Shown here in pieces: positions 23,756 through 35,249 of a DNA stretch of 64,000 nt (positions are counted from its first letter, which is position 1; each line of letters starts with the position of its first letter). The notes beneath the pieces were generated by a model that had not been told where the DNA came from, did no database searches, and saw only the letters and a list, made by a program, of their open reading frames with translations. A program made the translations under genes and the position numbers. This stretch comes from Turbatrix aceti (taxonomy: Eukaryota; Nematoda; Chromadorea; Rhabditida; Panagrolaimidae). The stretch spans positions 2,423,600 to 2,487,599 of the forward strand of contig OZ017769.1 in assembly GCA_963969345.1 (NCBI GenBank), read 5' to 3'.

Positions 23756-24310
23756 TCGCGCTCTTTATTTTTTTTTTGATTCTGCCGCTCGCTCCGCTTC
23801 TGCTCATGAGCAGATCGGGAGCGGAACGAAAATCGCCAGCGCTCCAAGTAAAATTTCAAAAATTTTTAGCCAAATTGGGGGCAAAGTTCAAATTCAAAGG
23901 TCTTTCAGGTGGTGAGACAAATTTTAGTGACAAATGTACTCGAAAGTGAACGGAAATGATAAATAATCAGACAAATTGCCATAAATTGTTAATGTTTTTT
24001 GAACTCAAGTTGTTTTTGCCTCGCGCTCCTTCAAGATTTGGGCGCTCGCTCCGCTCCCGCTCCTTTGATTTTAATTTTTTCTCGCTCGCTCCGCTCCCGC
24101 TTAGGAGCGGAGCGGGAGCGAAGCGAAGTCTGTAAAATTTTGTCGGATTTTTTTGTGCAATTTTACAGACATTTGAAGATCATGAAACTTCGAGATGCCG
24201 TAACTCACCAGAACATCTGTGAATTTTTGAAAAGCGAACGTAACTTTTTTTCATTACGGTTATAAGAAGTAAATTACGTGTGCAAACGAATAAGGGGAAT
24301 AGAATGCTGT
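23756..24310. repeat. Low-complexity CGCTCGCTCCGCTC repeat patch
   Basis: Right of the foldback element are several copies of CGCTCGCTCCGCTCCCGCT on one strand and GGAGCGGAGCGGGAGCGAAG on the other (about 23790-23850 and 24035-24130). The two orientations can pair into hairpins. No coding signal is seen. Confidence 0.6.
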
Positions 24311-24710
24311 GCTTACGCAATCATTGCACTCGAATACGTTTTCATAAAGTTTTTGTAATGCATTTTTGACATCAATGAGTTTTTATTTGTTTTATTTACA
24401 TTCAATCAAACAAATTTTGATTAAGATAATTTGTTCAGATAAGCTATACAAAAAATGGCAACACAAAGATGAAAAAGATCGCTGTCGATCGGATCATAAA
24501 ACGACAAAATGACAAATACACAAGAAATGTAACGTTTTTTTCTGGGAAGTATGTATATTGAAAATCTTTACAAATGAAATTTTTTTTTTTTTTTATTGAA
24601 TTGATGAAAAGTAAAAATGAAAATTTTTACTTTTGAAAAGTAAAAATGAAAATGAAAATTTTTACTTTTCATTTTTTTGCAGAAAAAGATTGTTCTGACG
24701 TTTTGAAATG

Positions 24711-25702
24711 CTAGTTATCCTCAATAGTTTTTGGGTCAAATCCGTCCACAACGTCATCTGCAGTTTTACTTTGCAACGATGGTGGATTGACGGCTCTAGG
24801 AATAGTCGGATTGAAAAATTCGATGACAAGTGTGTAGGAGTAGTAACGAACTTCTTCATCCGCCCACAGAACTGTGGCGATGTGAATAAGTATCATAGTG
24901 TGGACTACAAAGGCAAAATGCCAAAACGAGCTCAAATAAAATGTGAAACTGTACTGAATGCCTCCGAAAATACAGCTACCTAAAAACTGTCTCCAGTATC
25001 TGTCAGAATGGCCGGTCTTTAGCCACTTCCATAGGATGACTAGCCCACAAGAACTGTTGGTGATGCAGGTACTGTACATTGGGTAAATTATAACGTATTC
25101 CCACCACTAAAATATATGTCCCTAATTTGTGAACCGGAATGATTTTTACTTACTGCGCTCAAAAATTCACCGCCGCTTGAACAAATTGGCTCTAACAACA
25201 AATTATCAATTTCCATGTGAAGATGGCATTGCAAAAGAAAACACATGATAACAAAGTGCGCTGGTATAACCATGAAAGCAGGAGCCAGATTGCTGCTGTG
25301 GGGCGGTTTAAAGAGGCGGAGCCAAGCCGAGTGCAGGAACAAGTAGAATATCCAATTTATGTTCAAGATGATAGAAACGCAAAACGAAAAATAAACTAGG
25401 GCATATTCCCAAAGTTTCAAAGATCCTACTGGAAAATCAACGGTGGTATTCTAAAGTTGTAATTCCTATTATAAAAATAAGAATTCAAAAACACTAACCC
25501 CTTTAGCGATCGCTGTGAGGACAGCATCTTCTTGAGCTGTCATTGATCCAATGTAGAAAAGCATGGCAAGGTTAGAAATGTAGATGAAAAAATCATGACG
25601 TACATCACTGTGTTCGTACGCTTTTCGGATGCCGAGCAGAACGAAGATGCAAATAATGATGATAAAAATCTGGAAGTAGCTTGCAACCACGTAGGACCAC
25701 AT
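24711..25702 (-). CDS. Multi-pass membrane protein, copy B
   Basis: Three exons, 25499-25702, 25154-25450 and 24711-25106, all phase 0, give 298 residues. The gene is a recent duplicate of 20074-21061: the same splice positions, the same exon 1 and 3 lengths, and two extra codons at the end of exon 2. Hydrophobic segments lie in the same places. The region around HSAWLRLFKPPHSSNLAPA and the C-terminal EEVRYYSYTLVIEFFNP block are almost unchanged, while TM3 and the exon 2 end (IDNLLLEPICSSGGEF) are the most changed. Both copies keep full open frames and consensus splice sites, so both are probably expressed. Function unknown. Confidence 0.75.
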
Positions 25703-25893
25703 TTTCGGTGCTAAAATGCCAAAAAAGCCTGTAGGACTCTAACATGCCACACCTGTTTTAAGGGTTGTCGGACCAATAATAGGCATGACCAGGGAGTGTC
25801 ATTTTTACGGTAACTTGAGGGGGCTAAAAATTCGAAGGGAAAACTTACTTTTAGTGCCTATTTTTGATTGGTGTTAAACTTGGCATGCTGACC

Positions 25894-26002
25894 AGAGTTG
25901 TCGACCGAGCCGAGCATCGAGCCGAACATTTCGAGCATTCGAGCGAGCCGAGCCGCTCGCTCGAATGCTCGGCTCGGTAATTTTGGCTCGGTCGACAACT
26001 CT
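25894..26002. repeat. Nested perfect inverted repeat
   Basis: AGAGTTGTCGACCGAGCC at 25894-25911 is the exact inverse of 25985-26002. Inside, CGAGCATTCGAGCGAG pairs with CTCGCTCGAATGCTCG, so the whole 109 bp can fold as a two-part hairpin. It could be a small MITE or a transcribed hairpin. It lies just upstream of the copy B gene. Confidence 0.7.
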
Positions 26003-26136
26003 GATACTGACTAATACGAACACGCTGATTCCAAAAAACACAAAATTAGGCCCTCAAATTCAACATATTTTGTAGAAAAAAATGTTGCTTAAAAATTTTG
26101 TTAAAAGTACAATATACAACAGGTACAATCATTACC

Positions 26137-26261
26137 TCAACAAAGGGACTTCCTAAGCTATGAGGTCTTTGGGTTACTCTGAGCTTGCCTTCGGCCGGGC
26201 GTCGATCATGCAGCCAACGAACACGACCGCTCGTGGCGACAGACAAAACAACAACTGAGAC
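26137..26261 (-). other. Orphan exon-like block
   Basis: The minus strand shows an acceptor-like CTATTGTCTCAG, a GC-rich block with one open frame of about 40 residues (includes RWLHDRRPAEGKLRVTQ), and then GAG|GTAATG as a possible donor. It has no start codon and no identified partner. It could be a 5' exon for the copy B gene, but the frame does not join that ORF, so it would then be untranslated. Confidence 0.25.
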
Positions 26262-26589
26262 AATAGGAAAGGGAAATACAGGAAACAATTATTCTACGCG
26301 AGACAAGAGTGCGCACGCGTTGCACCAACTCGTACTCGCGTAACACTGTGCAAAATAATTTTTCTCATTAAAAATTAAAAAAAAACTGTGTAAATGCAAA
26401 ACCCGTACCAAAAAAATCCTAATATATTTATTTTACATCATCACGCTAGACTTTTTCACCGGAGCCTATAATCGTAGTACACAGTCATTGACTTGCGAGA
26501 ATACAAATTTTCCTCAGGCAAGGTATGTAGGTAGATGTCAACTTTGGTTACAAATTATCCCTAATACTCGCTGCAAATAGCCGCGCAGT

Positions 26590-29500
26590 TCACTGCTGGG
26601 TAGGTCGGTAGTGCGTAGGATGCTCGGATGACACCATCGGAAGCGACGGCGAGTGGAGATTGAGTCTCGCTGGGAATCTTTTGTTCGCAATATCGATTTC
26701 GTAGCTTCCATTTGACACGTACTGCTGCGAGACGCCGAATTGCTTATTTTCGATGTATCCGATAGCGACCTGGGATCCCAGCGTGAATGCGTACGCCGCA
26801 GACGTCGTCCATCCACAGGGCTCTCCGTTGCGGTAGATAAGCTCGTTTCCCTGAGGCCAGGGATCCTTGTCGAGGTTGTGATTGTCGATCAGCAGCTGGA
26901 CGAATCTCCGGGACACTCCTCGTTCGGCTTCAGCCACCAGAGCGTTCTTACCGATGAAATCCTTCTCAAAATCGACCCGGAACATTCGCCCGCACTCGAC
27001 GGGGGTCACGAGGGAGTTGATATCCTGGCCCCAGTAGACGTAGAACTTCTCGATTCTCAGATGCCTCAGAGCGATGTATCCGGCGTGGAGGAGAGAATAC
27101 TCCTCGCCTGCCTCGACGATTTTTGAGTACACGTTCTGGGCTACTTCGTTGGGAACGTAGAGCACCCAACCGAGTTCTCCGGAGTGCGTGACGGAGATTG
27201 CGCGGATGCCGGTGGCCATGCCGATGTTGATTTCGCGGTAGGAGAACGGAGGGAAGTCGGTCGACGTCAGGCGCAGCCCGGTGATGTCCTGCATAAGGTA
27301 CCTGGACTGCGGGCCGACCACGTTGATGCCTGTGTACATGGAGGTTACGTCGTTGACGTAGATGTTCGCGTTCCATTTTCGCTTCCATCTCAGGAGCCAG
27401 ACTTTGCAGCGGAGTTGTCTGAAAAATTCGTTCAAAATTCAAAACTTATTTTGAAAGCCTTTTTTTCAAAATTAGGTTTCAAACATAAAACATGTCGAAA
27501 AAATGTTCAAGAAAAAAAATTGGTCAGGAAAACTAAAAAATGTCAAAAAAAATAATTTGATCGTAATTTCAATTTCTGGTACAATTTTGCTAAATCCAAC
27601 AATAAAAACGTTTTTGAACATTCACACCATTTTGTTTTCATTTTTTTGCCTAAAAATATCGGTTAATTTGAGCTTGGGCGCAGTCCAAAAAAAATTTATA
27701 AAACATTTATAAAAATCACAAAAAAATGTGTAATACGATTTTTTTGCCATTTTTTTTCTAACAAAAACGCCGAGTCGGTTAAAATCCCCAAAAAAAATAC
27801 ATTTTTTGTCCCCAAAAAAAATACATTTTTGAGCCGGCGCAGCCCCAAAACTCCCCAACTCACTGAACAGTCGGTGCAATGACGAAAAACTTGGATTCCG
27901 ATATGCGTGAAATAGTACAGTCCGTAACATAGCCACCAAACTCATTCTGCATGCCAGTGTAGACCGTCGATCCAATTGGAACGTCAATGTTCGCAGAGCA
28001 AATTCGTTGGAGGAAAGGTATCACGCCCGATCCGCCGACTTCGAGCTTCGCAAACGACGACAGATCCATGATCGCAACCCGCTCTCTGAAAACCAAAATA
28101 ATTCCTCACATTTCCATTTTCGACTTTCCCCCCCCCCCAAAAAAAAAAATAAATCCAAAACTCACCGGCAAGCTTCATACTCCTTCGAGACGTACGGAAA
28201 CCACGGAGGTTTTCCATTCACCGGATCCTGGCCCATGAACAGTGCATTTCTCGTCGGATCGGTTTTGTTCGAAAACCAGAGCGGTCGTTCGTAGCCCATT
28301 GACTCACCAAAAACAGCGCCGGCATTTCTCAGTTGGTGGTAGATCGGCGACATGCGCAGGTTCCTCGCCGTGTGGCACTGGTAAGAATGCAGGTGCGCGT
28401 TGAAGGTATTGCTCGCAACTTCGGGTGCCCGTTCGTGGAGGTACTGAGGATTCGTGTGAAGGTCGAGGAATCGCGTGACATCCACTTTGCTCACGTCCCG
28501 TCGCCCGGGTGATCCGTAGACAATGACGTCGGCTAGGGCTTCACCGACGCCTCCCGCGAAGGCCAGACCGTTGTTGTTGAAGCCGCCGATGACGTAGTAG
28601 CCATTGATTTGGTCAATTTCACCAGAAATGGGGTAACCGTCAGGAGTGTAGGATTCGGCGTTGGTGACGAGTTCGCCGGCATCGAGTTGGCCGAGCGCTG
28701 GGATACGGGTCATGGTTCGTTTCAGGACTCCGTCTGAAAAATGGCAAAAATCAAAATTGACCTTTTTTTTAAAAAAAAGCCAAACACCCCCCCCCCCCAC
28801 AATTTACAAAAAAAGTGTCTTCAAGGCAAAAAAAAGTATAATTTACAGAAAAAAACTGACATTGCTTCCAAAACCAAAAAATCTATTTAAATTGATAATT
28901 TTTATGACAAAAATCAAATTTTTGTTAAACGGCACAACTTCTAGTTTTTTTTGGAAAAGTAAAAAATGTATTTTATGTTCAAAAATAGTTATATAAATCA
29001 AAAGTGACGATTTTTGAAACCAAAAAACTGGAATTTCTGCCAGTTTTTAAACCGGCAGAAATTACAATTTTTAGACTGATTACAATTTTTTGCAAAACAA
29101 TTTTTTGATTAAACAAAAATTTTTGTTAACTAGAAAATTTTTTCTAAAAAATGCCATTTAGTTCCCAAAATCAAACTCTCACTTTCAAAACTAAACAAAA
29201 TTTAAAATTACAATCTTTTAAGCTAAATATCAAATTTTTGTAAAGAAACCTAATTTTTTATTTCGGTCGTAATTTTGATAAAAAATACCCTTATTTTTGT
29301 CCCAAACCCAAAAAAACTCACAAAATCGATCCCAATCAGGCGAAGGAATGTTCCAATCCCCCTGCACGACTTCGGGATGACTCAGAGCCTGCACGTCGGT
29401 CTCCAGAAACCCTCCACAAATTGTAGAATAATCCGTAGCGCGAATAAAGATGCTATTATCAAAATCAATAATTGCCGGGGTATTTTCGTTGATTACGGTA

Positions 29501-30822
29501 CTGGGTATCGACTGCGTCGAGAGGTACGTGTACGTGCAGGGATGAACAGCGATGCGAGGCGTCGTCGGTCGATTGAAGTTTTTGATTCGGATCAGATTCG
29601 ACCAATAGCCAGCAGCGTTGACGAACGAATGCGCATCAACGAGGCCCTGGTCCGTCGCAACGGCATAAATGTGCTGATTCTCACCGACCAAAATTTTCTG
29701 TACCGTAATATTCTCCATGACATTGCCGCCTGCTTGCTTGATTTCCGCGACCAGAGCCCGACAAAGACCGATCGTATCCAGGCAAACGTCCGCCGGAGAA
29801 TACAGCGCCGTCTTGAAATCGTCTGTCGAGAGAAAAGGCCATCGAGCAAAAATTTCTTTGGGGTCTTCGATGAGTTCGCAGGGGTCACCGACGGGGTAAG
29901 CCTGGGAGCGGGCGTACATGCGACGCGCCTTCCAGAGGGCCTTTTCCGTGCTCGCAAGGTAAAGGCGACCGCATTTTGTAAATTCTGCAGACAAAAAAGT
30001 TCAAACAAATAGAAAAAACGTAAAACTCACGAAACCGATGCTTGTTGGCAAGTTCTTCGTACAGTTTATAAGAACTTTCCGTTCGGCGTTGAAGAGCGTT
30101 ATCTCCGAAAAAGTAGGGCGCGGAAAGCATTCCTAGACAGTGGCCGGTAGCGCCGGAGATGCCGATACTGCAAAAAACAACAATAAACAGTAACATTTCG
30201 GTTCTCGCAAAGAAAAAAACATGTTCAAAGTAAAAAAATAATCGATCGTAAAAAACCTTACTCTAATACGGTAACAAACTACTCGAAATGTTACTTTTGC
30301 AAAAAAACAAAAAAAAAATCAATCGTAAAAACGGTACTCCGATAACGGTAACAAGCGACTCATAATGTTACTTCTGCCGTCCCAAAAAAGCGTGCTAAAA
30401 GTAACAAAAAATGTATCGTAAAAATGTTACTCCAATAGGGTAAAAAACTGCCCGAAATGTTACTTTTGCCGTATCGTAAACATTTCTGTGTTTTGAACAA
30501 CAATTTTTTACATCAAAAAAAACGTTATTTTTGTAAATATCGTAAAATCCAATACAAACCTGTTTTTTTCAAGCACGGTAACCCGTTTCTTCTTCTTGGC
30601 GAGGTGATAGGCGACATTGAGGCCGGCGAGTCCGCCACCACAGACGATGACATCGGTACTGATGACGTGCTTGTTGACTGGAACTTTATGGGAAGAAATC
30701 GATGCCGTCGAGGTGTACAGGGGCAGACGATGGTGGTCAGCAGAGACGACAACGACGCCTCGCAGCAGCGGTGTAGCCGTCAAATAATGGCGCTGACGAA
30801 TTGATCGTTGACACAGGAGCAT
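26590..30822 (-). CDS. pdpr: Pyruvate dehydrogenase phosphatase regulatory subunit
   Basis: Six exons: 30560-30822, 30031-30167, 29322-29984, 28166-28733, 27864-28085 and 26590-27418, in phase throughout, giving 893 residues (human PDPR 879). The N-terminus looks like a mitochondrial targeting peptide (MLLCQRSIRQRHY). The FAD-binding DAO domain starts at VIVCGGGLAGLNVAYHLAKK. The C-terminal half is a glycine-cleavage T-type folate domain. Among DMGDH-family proteins, blocks such as IEKFYVYWGQDIN, TPVECGR, MDLSSFAKLEV and TGMQNEFGGY match PDPR rather than sarcosine or dimethylglycine dehydrogenase. PDPR tunes the phosphatase that reactivates pyruvate dehydrogenase in the matrix. Oddly, the motif after the FAD fold reads GATGHCLG, with His where the related dehydrogenases attach FAD covalently; human PDPR lacks it. 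Some residual flavin chemistry therefore cannot be excluded. Confidence 0.9.
30240..30540. repeat. Degenerate GTTACT/CGTAAAA repeats in PDPR intron 1
   Basis: Units of the type CGTAAAAATGTTACTCC and AAATGTTACTTTTGC recur about every 50-60 bp. Similar units appear at 18400-18540, 31600-31840, 33190-33310, 60640-60720 and 62300-62470, always in introns or spacers. They look like a dispersed low-complexity family without coding potential. Confidence 0.5.
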
Positions 30823-31401
30823 GACGAATCAGATCAATTCGTTTACGGCATCGTAGGGTTTAGTACCGCGCGCCTGCAAAATAAAAAACCCATATTTTTG
30901 TTTTTCATCGTTTAAAAAAAAGTGAGGTAATTTACAGGTCAAAAAAAACCTTTGAGGAAGTCGATTTTTTCTTCTTTCGTCTGCCACAAATTTATCCAAC
31001 ATAACAAAAAATATTCGTGAAAAAAAACAAGTCAACAACTGTCACACTACCACGTTCCGTTGCGTCTGGCAGAAGACAAAAAAAACTGACCGCCGTGAAA
31101 AAAACGAGAGAGGTTAGAGACGGCACCGTAAACATGAGAAATAAGACAACATAACAATGATTAGGTGAACTGAACAAAAAAGTGTAAAACAGATAGATCC
31201 TGGGGGTAAAAAAATCAACAACAAGTCCTTCGTCGCGGTCTTTCTCCCGAGAAGAAAAACATGAGAGAGAGAGAGACCAACAAACGAAAGACGTGAAACA
31301 AAAATAGAAGCAATCCGTAGTGGTACCATGCAACGAAACAGACAACAGACCACCGTCATCACCGGAAACTATCGCGATCGTGAATCACCGGAGCTATGCC
31401 T
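30823..31401. other. Spacer between PDPR start and the TPR-like gene
   Basis: It holds the PDPR upstream region. The sequence has purine-rich patches (GAGAGAGAGAGACC near 31263) and no exon that I can support. Confidence 0.4.
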
Positions 31402-33727
31402 TCAGTGAATCGCGGCGGTGAGGTCGGGGCGCTGCTTGATCGCGCATTGGAGGTTTTTCTCGTTCAACAAATCAAGCACCTCGCGGCGACACTTTCGAAC
31501 GTTGTACAGGAACTTGAGACGCATCGCGTCTATTGGTGTGAATTGGAATGCCTAAAATGGGATGAAAAAATCGTATTTGACTGAATTGCGATTTTCTATA
31601 GTAAAAATGTTGCTCCGAGATGAGTTTAATACAGTAAAAAAGTAACATCGTAAAACTGTTACTCCTAAAGCAAGTTTTATACTGAAAAAAAGTAACATCG
31701 TAAAAATATTACTCCTGAAACAACTTTTATACAGTAGAAAAGTAATATTGTAAAACTGTTACTCTCGTCGCGATTTTTCGACTACCCCCGAAAAACGTTA
31801 CTTGTGCTACGATATTTTTGATATGTTTTTGTTAATTCGCATAACAAAAACCATTTACGATATTTTTCTCATTACGTTCCCCAAAACCTTCATTTAACGC
31901 TTTTTTTACCCAAATTTTATCCATTTTAGTCCATATCTATCTCAACTCACCTCATAGTAACAAGAATCAATCCAATCGACCTCGCGTTCGTAGAGATGTC
32001 CTTTTCCCCGGGGGAACGACCACCGTTTAACGCTGTCGGCGGGATACTCGATCGAATTGATCGCGACGAGAGCCTCAGGGGCTTTTCCTAGATTGAGGCA
32101 TGCCTTGGCCTTGTAAGTCAGTGCGATGTTCTGCTGACCCATGGTCGCGTTTGGCAGACGAAAGATGTTCGCCAGGCCGTCGAGGGCCTGCTGACTCATG
32201 CCCATCTCCAGCGATAGAAAGATGAACATGCTTATCAGATCGACCTGGAGATGGGCAAAGTTGCTCGTCTGCTTCTCGACAATCTGGCAGGCACGCTGGA
32301 TGCAGTTGAAGGCAAACGCGTACGTCGGTTCGGGTTTTATGCAGCGTTCGTCGTAGACGCGTCGGAAAAACTCGCATTTGATGAGTTCGTTTGCGAGAGT
32401 GCGCTGGACTTCGTCTTCGCAGTGGTGATCGAAGGCCTCGCGGAAGAGCTTTGTATGACCAGGTGTATCCCGGCAGACTGCGTCCTGGGCATTTGTGACG
32501 AGGATGGCGGTCTGAGCGAGTCTCATCCAGGCTTCGGGTGAATCCGCAGCGGTCGACAGCCCGATGAGGAGCGCGTAGAACGCAGCAGCATACATATTAT
32601 TGCATAGCATCACGCTGCCCAGCTCGTAGTAGACCCGGGTGATTGGTCGGGGAAATACGATACCCGAAAATTCAGGACTCATACAGGCCTCGATGGCGGA
32701 CGCGTAGTACATCTCCGCGACGTCCAGATTCTGGATTCCCAAAAAGAAAGCATCACCGATGGCAATGTCAATTTCGACTCTCTGAGTCGGGGTAACACTC
32801 CGTCGAAGCGCGAACAAAGCCTTGATGACTACCCCAAAACTGCCGTCACGGAATCCGTCTTCCATGCGCAGTGCCAGCCACTCGATATCCGTCTGCTTCT
32901 TGAACCAGAGCTTGGAGCACCGCGCGGAATCCTGCTTCATGGTCAGACGCTGGTTGAGGATCGTAAAGCGGTTTCTGAGGCGATCGGTTGCCTTCATCCA
33001 TTGCGGGAGTTCTACGAGGCGCCGGACAATGCTGCTGGCATAGGTGTAATGGTTCGTGTCGATCGCTATCTGAGCGTCGAAGAGAACCGATGCGCAGACA
33101 ATTTTTTCTGAAAAAAAAAACAAAAAATAGAGTAAAAACAGATTTTTTGGTTCACAAAGAACGAAAATTGATCGTAAATTGAAAACGATATTCTTAGCAC
33201 GAAAAAGATAAGAATACGTATAAAAGTAACGATACTTCTGTCTAAGTATCGTATCCAAGTAACGTCTTGGACAAAAATATCGTTACTTTTGAAAAAACGG
33301 TTTTTTAATCGTTTTAAACGTAATAAAAACTGTTTTGCTCATTTTTTTACTTTATCAGTTATTTTCACGTGGGACCCCACTTTTTTCCCCAAAACCCAAT
33401 CCGAATCAGCAATTTCAACCCAAAATATCTCCCAAACGCACCCGGAACATCCTGGGAATTGAGGATGGTTCGAATAAGTTTGGTGGCATGCTTGAGAGAG
33501 CCTATTGTATAACTGTAACCGGCGACCTTGAACGCGGATATCACAAGTTCCCGGTTAGGCAGAGCAGTGCCGGTCGGTGTCTTGAGCTGAAAATTTTCAT
33601 TCTCATGTCATATGCAAAAATCACACAAAAATATAGCACAAACCATAGGAAATGCTGCGAGAAGTTGGATGTACTCCGCGGCATCGATGCAGAACTCTAC
33701 GGTGCCGAAGAGAGGCGGTGTTAGCAT
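31402..33727 (-). CDS. Helical-repeat (TPR-like) protein, family unknown
   Basis: Four exons: 33644-33727, 33442-33586, 31951-33107 and 31402-31551, joining in phase, give about 511 residues. The main exon is alpha-helical with TPR-like A/G/Y spacing (EMYYASAIEACMSP, YYELGSVMLCNNMYAAAFYALLIGL, LTYKAKACLNLGKAPEALVAI). No membrane segment or signal peptide is visible, so it is probably soluble. The C-terminal exon is basic and helical (RLKFLYNVRKCRREVLDLL). The general shape suggests a scaffold subunit of a larger complex (COP9/eIF3/proteasome-lid or Integrator type), but I could not match it to any subunit. The start at 33727 is the first ATG after which the frame stays open; the frame is also open upstream. 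It is divergent from neuroguidin, with about 600 bp between starts. Confidence 0.7.
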
Positions 33728-34334
33728 CCTCGACAACGCTTCTGCTTCAACGACGCGACGCAGCAGGCACCGACGACAACGCAGAAGACGTAGGTGACAA
33801 CGGATGTGCGTGTCTTTTTCCCCGTTTTTTGGTCGAAAAAAAGGAGAAGAAAAGTTTTCTTTACGAACATTGTGTTCTCCGAGTTTTTTTTTGTTTTGGC
33901 AAAGTGTGGCGAACGTTTCAAAAATTTTTGCTCGGTTTTATTTTTGCACTTTTTGATGAATAGTTGCCTATTTTGGGTTCAGAATGCAGAATCCTGGTAG
34001 AAAACATGTTTTACACTTCTGGCTTGAAAAGTCTAAAAAAAGAAAAATTTCTCAGTTTAGGCCAATTTGGGACGAGTAAGGTTCGTTTTCGCGAAAATTT
34101 TATTACTTTTCAAGGATTGTAAAACAGTTACTTTTTTACGATATTTTCTTATTACTTTTTTCGTTTTTCAAGTTTTACAAAACGTAATATTTTTTGCTGT
34201 TGCTTACCGTACTTTTTATCGTAAAAAAACTATCATTAACCTATTTTTTCCGTTTTCTAGCATTTTCGCGTTGTTTTTGCCCATCCTAGCTCGCTTTTCA
34301 CTCTTATCAGTCCTTTTTTTGTAGGCCAGTTGTC

Positions 34335-35249
34335 ATGACCGACGCCGAGCGATATGCCGACGTCGTCGCCGAGTGCGCCAAATCCTCTGCCGATCTCCTG
34401 GCCGAAGTCAGAAAGTTCAAATCCTTTGCCACCGATGCCAAATCCAAAACACAAAATGGAATCAGCTTTTACGATGGTCGAAATACCGAAATGTTGGCCT
34501 ACCTCGCCGATATGGCAGCTCTGATGTCCAAGATGGGTCTTGGTGAGTCTATTTCATCCGATCCGTCCGTCGATCGACTCATCCGTCGCCGGATTGTTCT
34601 CGACAAGATGCGTCCGATCGAGGGAAAACTCCGCACCCAGGTCGATCGACTCATGGGCACGCGAAAGGGCCCATCCGCTGCCGAATCCGCTCCCTCCCTT
34701 CGCGCCCGTCCCGATCAATTCGTCATCGACGACGGCGACGACGAGGACGAAGACGAAGAGGACGACGATCAAAAACCCTCCGGCAACCAGCCCCGAAAAT
34801 ACGTTCCACCCAAGATCCGAGCCCTGCAATTCGAAGGCGACGAGCAGGACAAGGCCGCGAGAAGGGCAGAAAAAACCCGTAAGCGAGCTCTCCAGACAAC
34901 CCTCATCAAGGATCTTCGCACGCAGTACAGCATGGCTCCCGAGGAGATCGTCGACGAGTTCCGCGAGAAGGAATCCTTTGCTGCGGCCGAGAGAAGGCGC
35001 TACGAGGAAGAACACATGGTCCGGCTCCAGGTCACCAAGCGGCAGATGGCCCAGGAGAAGCGCAAGCAGCAGCTCACCGATCTCGACACTCTGCTCAACT
35101 TTGGCGACTACATGGGATCCCGGGACGAAGCCAAGCCCCGGACCGGCGGCAGGAAGCGAAAGTTCCCCGGCGGGCCGAAGGGAGGCAAGAAGGGCGGCGC
35201 GAAGAAGTTCAAGAAAGCCGCGAACAAGGGGAAGAGAAGGAAGAAGTGA
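34335..35249 (+). CDS. ngdn: Neuroguidin / LCP5-like Sas10-C1D family protein
   Basis: A single exon of 304 residues. The N-terminal Sas10/Utp3/C1D domain contains NGISFYDGRNTEMLAYLADM and RRIVLDKMRPIEGKLRTQVD. An acidic linker (DDGDDEDEDEEDDD) follows, then the family signature RKYVPPKIRAL, a charged coiled coil and a Lys/Gly-rich nucleolar-type tail (GGKKGGAKKFKKAANKGKRRKK-like, ending KRRKK). The family acts in the small-subunit processome during 18S rRNA maturation, and in vertebrates also as a translational regulator binding eIF4E. The start ATG lies 10 nt after a TTTTTTTGTAG acceptor, suggesting trans-splicing. Length matches family members of about 300-360 residues. Confidence 0.9.
   Translation: MTDAERYADVVAECAKSSADLLAEVRKFKSFATDAKSKTQNGISFYDGRNTEMLAYLADMAALMSKMGLGESISSDPSVDRLIRRRIVLDKMRPIEGKLRTQVDRLMGTRKGPSAAESAPSLRARPDQFVIDDGDDEDEDEEDDDQKPSGNQPRKYVPPKIRALQFEGDEQDKAARRAEKTRKRALQTTLIKDLRTQYSMAPEEIVDEFREKESFAAAERRRYEEEHMVRLQVTKRQMAQEKRKQQLTDLDTLLNFGDYMGSRDEAKPRTGGRKRKFPGGPKGGKKGGAKKFKKAANKGKRRKK

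Noticed and set aside
22800..24300. CRISPR-like array from regularly repeated arms
   Set aside because: It is a eukaryotic locus, and the repeats are two inverted arms rather than spaced direct repeats.
26590..30822. Sarcosine dehydrogenase as the identity
   Set aside because: WGQDIN, PVECGR and the DLSSF block match PDPR, not the HxDLRP-type block of sarcosine dehydrogenase.
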